Part shown: positions 6,534 through 11,305 of the stretch, in pieces | Numbering within the stretch: position 1 is the first letter of the stretch | How the letters are laid out: the number at the start of each line of letters is the position of its first letter | Assembly: GCA_021793055.1 (NCBI GenBank) | Contig: JAJYTL010000060.1 | Location: forward strand, 1-13,233 | Origin: Pseudomonadota bacterium | GTDB taxonomy: Bacteria > Pseudomonadota > Alphaproteobacteria > Ferrovibrionales > Ferrovibrionaceae | DNA: 13,233 nt | Direction: 5' to 3' | Notes under the pieces: generated by a model | Databases searched by the model: none | The model's input: the letters and a program-made list of their open reading frames with translations, nothing else | Told to the model about the DNA's origin: nothing | Translations under genes and position numbers: made by a program

Positions 6534-7409
6534 ATGTTCCGAGGATCCCTTGTGGCCTTGGTCACGCCGTTTCGCGACGGCAAAGTGGACGAGAAGGCTT
6601 TTCAATCCTTTGTCGCCTGGCAGATCGCCGAAGGAACGCACGGGCTGGTGCCCTGCGGCACCACCGGCGAATCGCCGACCTTGAGCCATGACGAACATCG
6701 CCGCGTGGTTGAGCTTTGTATCGAGGCTGCCGCCAAGCGCGTGCCCGTGATCGCCGGCACCGGCTCCAATTCGACCGAAGAGGCGATCGAATTGACCCGT
6801 CATGCCAAGGAGGCGGGCGCGGATGGCGCCTTGATCGTCACGCCTTATTACAACAAGCCGACCCAGGCCGGCCTCTACGCCCATTACCGGGCGATCGCGG
6901 AGGCGGTCGACCTGCCGATCATCATTTACAACATCCCGGGCCGCACCGGCGTCGACATGTCGGTCGAGACCATGGCCCGCCTCGCCGCGCTGCCGAATAT
7001 CGTCGGCGTCAAGGAGGCGACCGGCGATGTCACCCGGGTGACCAAGCAGCGCCGCGCGATCGGCGAGGGTTTCTGCCAGCTTTCGGGCGACGACGTGCTT
7101 GCGCTCGGGCAGATGGCGCACGGCGCCGTCGGCTGCATCTCGGTCACCGCCAATGTCGCGCCGCGCCAGCTCAGCCAGTTCCAAGAGGCTTGCATGGCCG
7201 GCGATTTCGTTACCGCGCGCAAGCTACACGATCGGCTCGCGCCGCTGCACGAGGCGCTCTTCCTCGAGACCAATCCGGGGCCGGTGAAATATGCCGTCAG
7301 CCTGATCGGGCGCGGCACGGGCGCGGTTCGCCTGCCCCTGGTCGAGGTCGCGGACAGCACCAAGGAGAAAGTACGCCAGGCGATGACCGCGGTCGGGCTG
7401 CTCAACTAG
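6534..7409 (+). CDS. dapA: 4-hydroxy-tetrahydrodipicolinate synthase
   Basis: A 291-residue class I aldolase-type enzyme that condenses pyruvate with aspartate semialdehyde, the first committed step to diaminopimelate and lysine, in the cytosol. The (beta/alpha)8 barrel markers are all present with a one-residue offset from E. coli: T44 in CGTTGES (41-47), Y106 in TPYYNKP (103-109), Y132 and R137 in IYNIPGRTG (131-139), and the Schiff-base lysine K160 in GVKEATGD (158-165). Length is exactly typical. The ATG at 6534 is preceded by AGAGGA. It is the first gene of a tight operon: smpB begins 4 nt after its stop. Lysine feedback inhibition cannot be judged from these motifs alone. Confidence 0.98.
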   Translation: MFRGSLVALVTPFRDGKVDEKAFQSFVAWQIAEGTHGLVPCGTTGESPTLSHDEHRRVVELCIEAAAKRVPVIAGTGSNSTEEAIELTRHAKEAGADGALIVTPYYNKPTQAGLYAHYRAIAEAVDLPIIIYNIPGRTGVDMSVETMARLAALPNIVGVKEATGDVTRVTKQRRAIGEGFCQLSGDDVLALGQMAHGAVGCISVTANVAPRQLSQFQEACMAGDFVTARKLHDRLAPLHEALFLETNPGPVKYAVSLIGRGTGAVRLPLVEVADSTKEKVRQAMTAVGLLN

Positions 7410-7413
7410 CGAC

Positions 7414-7872
7414 ATGGCAGCACGGCGGATCGTGGCGGATAACCGCAAGGCGCGCCGCGACTACTTCATCGACGAAACCCTGGAGGCGGGTTTGGTTCTG
7501 GTCGGCACCGAGGTAAAGTCCTTGCGCGGCGGCCGCGCCAACCTCAACGATGCCTACGCTGCCGAGCGCGACGGCGAAATCTTCCTCTATAACGCCTATA
7601 TCCCGGAATACACCGGCGGCAACCGCTTCAACCACGAGACCCGGCGCCCGCGCAAGATGCTGCTGCATCGGCGCGAGGTGAGCCGGCTGATTGGCACCCT
7701 GAAACGGGGCGGCGTCACACTGATCCCGCTCATGCTCTATTTCAACGAGCAGGGCCGCGCCAAGGTCGAGATCGCGATCGGCCGCGGCAAGAAGCAGCAC
7801 GACAAGCGGGCGACGATCAAGGAGCGGGACTGGCAGCGGCAGAAGGAGCGGCTGATGCGCCGCGATCACTGA
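7414..7872 (+). CDS. smpB: SsrA (tmRNA)-binding protein SmpB
   Basis: A 152-residue trans-translation factor that binds tmRNA and helps it enter stalled ribosomes on broken mRNAs. Family hallmarks are NRKARRDYFI (10-19), GTEVKSLRGGRANLNDAYA (31-49), NHETRRPRKMLLHRRE (73-88) and the basic C-terminal tail KKQHDKRATIKERDWQR (126-142), which folds into a helix in the empty mRNA channel. Length is normal. There is little Shine-Dalgarno sequence before the ATG at 7414, and the dapA stop lies 4 nt upstream, which suggests translational coupling. The next gene starts 1 nt after its stop. No ssrA RNA gene is visible in the window. dapA-smpB adjacency is, as I recall, common in alphaproteobacteria. Confidence 0.98.
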   Translation: MAARRIVADNRKARRDYFIDETLEAGLVLVGTEVKSLRGGRANLNDAYAAERDGEIFLYNAYIPEYTGGNRFNHETRRPRKMLLHRREVSRLIGTLKRGGVTLIPLMLYFNEQGRAKVEIAIGRGKKQHDKRATIKERDWQRQKERLMRRDH

Positions 7873-7873
7873 C

Positions 7874-8581
7874 ATGGCGGAAGACGTGGACGACAAGGAC
7901 GGCGATCGGCCGGAGGCGGCCGCGGCCGGCGAAATCCCGGGACCGCTCGGGCGGATCAAGGACAAGCTGATCGCGACCAAGGAGAAATGGGCGCGGGAAG
8001 GACGGCTTCTCACCGGCGTGCCCGGCCGCGACCGGCTGCCGCCCGGCCAGCGCCAGGTGCGGAACTGGCCGGTTCTCGATCTCGGCGTGCAGCCCCTGGT
8101 CACGACCGCGGCGTGGCGGTTGCAGGTCGATGGGCTGGTGGAAAATCCGCTCGATCTCGACTGGGCGGCGTTTCAGGCCCTGCCGCAGGACACCCTGGTT
8201 TCCGACATCCATTGCGTCACCGCCTGGTCGCGCTACGACAACCGCTGGACGGGCGTTCGCAGCGCCGAGATCCTGAAGCGGGCGCGGCCGAAACCCGAGG
8301 CCGGCTTCCTCGTCTTTACCAGCCACGACGGCTATACCACCAACGTGACGCGGGAGATATTCTCGGATCCGGACGTACTCCTGGCCCAGGCCTGGGAGGG
8401 CGAGCCGCTGAGCCGCGAGCACGGCGGCCCGGTGCGCGTCATCATGCCGCGGTACTACTTCTGGAAATCGGCGAAATGGGTGCGGCGCATCAGGTTCCTC
8501 GCCGCGGACCGGCCCGGCTTCTGGGAAGAGCGCGGCTACCACAATACCGGCGATCCCTGGAAGGAAGAGCGTTACAGCTGA
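7874..8581 (+). CDS. Sulfite oxidase-like molybdopterin oxidoreductase, cytosolic
   Basis: A 235-residue protein with the oxidoreductase molybdopterin-binding (SUOX) fold. The molybdenum-ligating cysteine is C114 in SDIHCVTAWSR (110-120), followed by the conserved WTGV (125-128). HGGPVRVIMPRYYFWKSAKW (183-202) and the C-terminal FWEERGYHNTGDPW (216-229) match the compact COG2041-type subfamily often annotated sulfite oxidase-like. There is no Tat or Sec signal (the N terminus is acidic, MAEDVDDKDGD), no heme domain and no dimerisation domain, so it is probably a cytosolic single-domain enzyme. It differs from MsrP, which has a Tat signal and a membrane partner MsrQ. It begins 1 nt after the smpB stop and closes the dapA-smpB operon; its stop is 11 nt from the convergent glycosylase stop. 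Natural substrate and electron acceptor are unknown. Confidence 0.9.
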   Translation: MAEDVDDKDGDRPEAAAAGEIPGPLGRIKDKLIATKEKWAREGRLLTGVPGRDRLPPGQRQVRNWPVLDLGVQPLVTTAAWRLQVDGLVENPLDLDWAAFQALPQDTLVSDIHCVTAWSRYDNRWTGVRSAEILKRARPKPEAGFLVFTSHDGYTTNVTREIFSDPDVLLAQAWEGEPLSREHGGPVRVIMPRYYFWKSAKWVRRIRFLAADRPGFWEERGYHNTGDPWKEERYS

Positions 8582-8594
8582 GGCGACGACGCCT
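8581..8594. terminator. Short hairpin between convergent genes
   Basis: AGGCG (8581-8585) and CGCCT (8590-8594) form a perfect 5-bp stem with loop ACGA. It overlaps the last base of the molybdoenzyme TGA and two bases of the minus-strand TAG of the glycosylase gene. Being symmetric it would form in both transcripts. No T-run follows on either strand, so it is at best a weak bidirectional terminator or 3'-end hairpin. Confidence 0.3.
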
Positions 8595-9288
8595 AATCGC
8601 TGCCGTCAATCTGGCGCCGAATGCCGGCCATAACCTGATCGAACATGGCCTCGGTCAGGCGGCCGGTATTGGTGTTGAGGCGAGAGCAATGGTAGCTGTC
8701 GAACAGCGCCAGGCCGTCGGCAAGCGGATGCTCGGCGCCATGGGCGAAGCGGTGCCGCGACCGCTTGACCTCCAGCGCCGTGAGCACCGCGTCATGGGCG
8801 ATGGCGCCAAGCGCGAGGATCGCGCGAAGCCCGCCCATGGCCGCGATCTCGGCGCCGAGGAACGGGTTGCAGGCGGCGATTTCGGCCGGCACCGGCTTGT
8901 TCTCGGGCGGCACGCAGCGCACCGCGTTGGTGATCCGGCAATCGACGAGCGCGAGTCCGTCGTCGATCGCCGCGCCATAGGCGCCGTGGGCGAAGCCGTG
9001 GCGGATCAAGCTGCCATAGAGGAGGGTCCCGGCGTAATCGCCGGTGAACGGGCGTCCGGTCCGGTTCGCGCCCTTAAGGCCTGGCGCGAGGCCGACCACG
9101 AGGAAGCGCGCCGCAAGCGGTCCGAAGGACGGCACCGGCGCGTTGTGGAACGCCGGATAGGCGCTGCGGTTGGCGCGGCGGAACGCGGCGAGGCGCGGAC
9201 AAAGGGCGCAATCCGGAGCCGGTTCCGGCGCCTCGTGGGCGCTGGCGGCGATGCCCGGGCGGCCGGCCCTCGCGCCGAACAGCTTCAC
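8593..9288 (-). CDS. Uracil-DNA glycosylase, family 5 (UDGb), Fe-S type
   Basis: A 231-residue base-excision repair enzyme that removes uracil, and probably other deaminated bases, from DNA. Motif 1 is GLAPGLKGANRTGRPFTGD (66-84), the family-5 version lacking the polar catalytic residue of families 1 and 4. Motif 2 is YHCSRLNTNTGRLT (199-212), where most family-5 enzymes I recall have H-P-S rather than H-C-S. Four cysteines at 27, 30, 125 and 140 (CALC, then C-x14-C) are placed to bind a 4Fe-4S cluster. The start is GTG at 9288, within a GTGA overlap with the stop of the upstream NYN gene; no good Shine-Dalgarno is seen, so translation is probably coupled. The gene is convergent with the molybdoenzyme gene. 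Length is typical. Confidence 0.93.
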   Translation of the reverse strand: MKLFGARAGRPGIAASAHEAPEPAPDCALCPRLAAFRRANRSAYPAFHNAPVPSFGPLAARFLVVGLAPGLKGANRTGRPFTGDYAGTLLYGSLIRHGFAHGAYGAAIDDGLALVDCRITNAVRCVPPENKPVPAEIAACNPFLGAEIAAMGGLRAILALGAIAHDAVLTALEVKRSRHRFAHGAEHPLADGLALFDSYHCSRLNTNTGRLTEAMFDQVMAGIRRQIDGSD

Positions 9289-9917
9289 GCGGACCGCTGC
9301 ATGTGGGGGCCGGGCTTGTCGATCTCGCCGTCGGCCGGATCGGACTGGCCCGAAAGGGAACGGTGGTGGTTCGCCTCGCGGGCGGCAGGATCGCGGGCGA
9401 TGCGCGGCGCCAGCTCTTGCAGCTCGATGAAACTGTCGGCCTGGCGGCGCAGCTCGTCCGCCACCATGGGCGGCTGCGAACGCACCGTCGATACCACGGT
9501 GACCCGCAACCCCTTGCGCTGCACCGCCTCGACCAGGCGGCGGAAATCGCCGTCGCCGGAAAACAGCACGACGTGGTCGAGGTGCGGCGCCATTTCCATC
9601 ACGTCGATCGCCAACTCGATATCCATGTTGCCCTTGATCTTGCGCCGGCCGAGCGCGTCGGTGAATTCCTTGGTCGGCTTAGTCACCATGGTATAGCCGT
9701 TATAGTCGAGCCAGTCGATCAGCGGCCGGATCGGCGAGTATTCCTGATCGTCCATCAGGGCCGTGTAGTAGAAAGCGCGGACCAGCCGACCCTTGGTCGA
9801 AAATTCGTCGAGCAGACGTTTATAGTCTATGTCAAACCCAAGTGATCTGGCCGCAGAATAAAGATTTGCTCCGTCGATGAACAAAGCTATTCGCTCTTGA
9901 GGATAAATATTAAGCAT
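9285..9917 (-). CDS. NYN domain (LabA/DUF88 family) PIN-like nuclease
   Basis: A 210-residue protein of the NYN/LabA family, PIN-like predicted metal-dependent ribonucleases. The acidic catalytic set is intact: D15 in LFIDGANLY (12-20), D99 in KGNMDIELAIDVM (95-107, with D105) and D122/D124 in FSGDGDF (119-125). LRVTVVS (137-143) is the last core strand. The domain ends near 170; the final 40 residues are polar and low in complexity (His, Arg, Asp, Pro) and look disordered. The ATG at 9917 has AAAGGAT at good spacing. Its stop codon overlaps the GTG start of the uracil-DNA glycosylase, and it is divergent from folK across an AT-rich region. RNA target unknown; no partner antitoxin is visible, so it does not look like a toxin-antitoxin module. 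Confidence 0.92.
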   Translation of the reverse strand: MLNIYPQERIALFIDGANLYSAARSLGFDIDYKRLLDEFSTKGRLVRAFYYTALMDDQEYSPIRPLIDWLDYNGYTMVTKPTKEFTDALGRRKIKGNMDIELAIDVMEMAPHLDHVVLFSGDGDFRRLVEAVQRKGLRVTVVSTVRSQPPMVADELRRQADSFIELQELAPRIARDPAAREANHHRSLSGQSDPADGEIDKPGPHMQRSA

Positions 9918-10232
9918 TGGCTAATCCTTTTAGATATAACGGAATCTGCCGATTTGATTCGATTTGTTATTTTTGCGCCGGGTCGTAGGTTCTTTTAGGC
10001 TGACCTTGGTTGTCGTTTCGGGATGACATGGCGGCCTTAGCCCGCGGTCGCGGTCGTGTGGATTTTTTCGCGACGCGTCCAGAGATCGGCATCGATCGGG
10101 GCCGGGCCGCGGCGGCAGGATGGCCGGCGGGACAAAGGAGCGCTCGCGCGGTCGCGGAAGCGGTTGCCTCTTCCTTCGTGTATTATAAATGAACACCGAG
10201 CCGGCGCGAACTCAAATTCAGACTGATTATAA
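9918..10232. promoter_or_regulatory. Divergent intergenic region between NYN gene and folK
   Basis: These 315 bases hold no gene I can support; the short open frames inside lack domains. The part next to the NYN gene is AT-rich: 9901-9970 is 22/70 G+C by count, including the first 17 coding bases. CGATTTG occurs at 9950-9956 and 9960-9966, a 10-bp (one helical turn) direct repeat. CGCGGTCGCGG occurs at 10043-10053 and 10147-10157. ATTATAAATG occurs at 10182-10191 and 10226-10235; the second copy includes the folK ATG. On the minus strand each copy contains a perfect TATAAT; on the plus strand TATTAT/TATAAA can also serve as a -10. I could not find a convincing -35 for any of them. Promoters for both flanking genes are expected here. 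Confidence 0.5.
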
Positions 10233-10748
10233 ATGGCATATATCGCTCTTGGCGCCAATCTGCCCTCGCCGGTCTATGGGCCGCCGGCGCGGACCTTGGC
10301 CGCGGCGCTCGCGCGGCTCGAAACCCTCGGCCCGCGGCTGGTGGCGCGCTCAATGTGGTATCTCAGCCAGCCGTTCCCGGCCTCCGACCAGCCCTGGTTC
10401 GTCAACGGCGTCGCTGAGATCGAGAGTGATCTCACGCCCGAGGCCCTGCTGGCGCTTCTGCTCAAGGTCGAGGCCGAATTCGGCCGCGAGCGCGGCGAAG
10501 TGAACGGGCCGCGCGTCCTCGATCTCGATCTTCTCGCCTGCGGCGAGGCAGTCATCGCCAGCGCCGAGCTGATTCTGCCCCATCCGCGCTTGCACGAGCG
10601 CCGCTTCGTGCTGGTGCCGCTCGCCGAGATCGCGCCCGGCTGGCGGCATCCGGTATCGGGCCGCGCGCTTGCCGAGCTCCTGGCCGCGCTCGGGCCGGGG
10701 CAGGCCGTGGAGCCTGTGCCCTTTGAGGCCGGCGGCGGAAGCGGTTAG
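10233..10748 (+). CDS. folK: 6-hydroxymethyl-7,8-dihydropterin pyrophosphokinase (HPPK)
   Basis: A 171-residue folate-pathway enzyme that transfers pyrophosphate from ATP to 6-hydroxymethyl-dihydropterin. The opening IALGANLPSP (4-13) is the alphaproteobacterial form of the usual ALGSNLG. DQPWFVNGVAEI (52-63) is the pterin-binding strand region. NGPRVLDLDLLACGE (91-105) contains the magnesium-binding D97 and D99. LPHPRLHERRFVLVPL (115-130) is the C-terminal signature. Length is normal. The ATG at 10233 fits the family N terminus well, but no clear Shine-Dalgarno precedes it, only an AT-rich TGATTATAA stretch. rpoZ begins 98 nt downstream. No folP or folB is adjacent. Confidence 0.95.
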   Translation: MAYIALGANLPSPVYGPPARTLAAALARLETLGPRLVARSMWYLSQPFPASDQPWFVNGVAEIESDLTPEALLALLLKVEAEFGRERGEVNGPRVLDLDLLACGEAVIASAELILPHPRLHERRFVLVPLAEIAPGWRHPVSGRALAELLAALGPGQAVEPVPFEAGGGSG

Positions 10749-10779
10749 AAGGCAAGGGAAATCGGCGACAAGAGAACAG

Positions 10780-10808
10780 TTGTAATTGACCCATCGACGG
10801 TCTATTTA
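10780..10808 (+). promoter_or_regulatory. Candidate promoter upstream of rpoZ (weak)
   Basis: TTGTAA (10780-10785) and TATTTA (10803-10808) are 17 bases apart, matching consensus at 4/6 and 3/6. A better -10 hexamer, TAGAAT (10823-10828), lies closer to the gene but has no recognisable -35. The 98-nt folK-rpoZ gap is long enough for a separate rpoZ-spoT promoter. GGAG at 10832-10835 is the probable rpoZ ribosome site. Confidence 0.25.
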
Positions 10809-10846
10809 TCCCACAATCTGCCTAGAATTTTGGAGACGACGGCACC

Positions 10847-11257
10847 ATGGCCCGTGTAACGGTCGAGGATTGCATCCTTAAGGTTCCCAACCGCTTCGAG
10901 CTCGTCATGCTGGCGGCGCAGCGGGCGCGGGCGATTTCGGCCGGCGTGCCGCTTAACGTCGATCGCGACAACGACAAGAATCCGGTGGTGGCACTGCGCG
11001 AGATCGCCGAGGTCGAGACCATCGCCGACGACATGCGCCAGGCGCTGATCGGCGGGCTGCAGAAGCGGGTCGAGGTCGACCAGCCGGTCGAGGACGACAT
11101 GGCCAGCCTGATGGCAGGTGGCCAGTGGGCCGAAGCGCAGCCGGCAACCGCCGCTGCCGCGGACGAGGCCGAGGGCACCGAGGACGTCGAAGCCGTCGAA
11201 GCCGTCGAAGCCGAAGGCGACCTGGATGAGGCGGGGAGCGACGACGCCAGCGAGTAA
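10847..11257 (+). CDS. rpoZ: RNA polymerase omega subunit
   Basis: A 136-residue omega subunit, which binds beta-prime and assists RNA polymerase assembly and, in enterobacteria, ppGpp response. The conserved N-terminal core is plain: MARVTVEDCILKVPNRFELV (1-20), LAAQRAR (22-28), DNDKNPVVALREIAE (41-55). The protein is longer than E. coli omega (91 residues) because of an acidic, Ala/Glu-rich C-terminal tail from about residue 92. In that tail, three exact 9-bp units GTCGAAGCC (11186-11212) encode Val-Glu-Ala three times. The ATG is preceded by GGAG at a longish spacing of about 11 bases. The (p)ppGpp synthetase/hydrolase gene follows after 48 nt, a linkage shared with the enterobacterial rpoZ-spoT operon. 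Confidence 0.97.
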   Translation: MARVTVEDCILKVPNRFELVMLAAQRARAISAGVPLNVDRDNDKNPVVALREIAEVETIADDMRQALIGGLQKRVEVDQPVEDDMASLMAGGQWAEAQPATAAAADEAEGTEDVEAVEAVEAEGDLDEAGSDDASE

Positions 11258-11285
11258 CGCTCCGAGCGGGCCGGTTGACGGAGCG
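11258..11285 (+). promoter_or_regulatory. Hairpin between rpoZ and spoT
   Basis: CGCTCCG (11258-11264), starting at the base after the rpoZ stop, pairs perfectly with CGGAGCG (11279-11285), leaving a 14-nt loop. It ends 20 nt before the spoT ATG. There is no T-run, so read-through is expected; it could set the rpoZ/spoT expression ratio by RNA processing or partial attenuation. An alternative smaller fold, CGCTC/GAGCG (11258-11262/11264-11268), competes with it. Confidence 0.35.
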
Positions 11286-11305
11286 GCGGGACATGAGAGC
11301 GAAAC

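Noticed and set aside
7987..9696. A 569-codon plus-strand open frame across the molybdoenzyme, glycosylase and NYN genes
   Set aside because: It runs out of frame through three genes with intact catalytic motifs; composition is that of a shadow frame.
9285..9917. NYN protein as a toxin of a toxin-antitoxin pair
   Set aside because: Its neighbour is a full-length uracil-DNA glycosylase, not a small antitoxin, and no short partner gene is present on either side.
10010..10192. Small plus-strand frame of 60 codons upstream of folK starting at TTG
   Set aside because: There is no ribosome site, no domain and a low-complexity sequence; its stop falls within the promoter-like repeat. A regulatory region is the simpler reading.
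10249..10258. Perfect palindrome TTGGCGCCAA near the folK start
   Set aside because: It encodes the conserved Leu-Gly-Ala-Asn of HPPK, so codon choice explains it without invoking an operator.
10189..10503. ATG at 10189 opening a 104-codon frame overlapping folK
   Set aside because: It is out of frame with folK, and beyond the first dozen residues it only mirrors the folK DNA. It could at most be a leader frame; no support seen.
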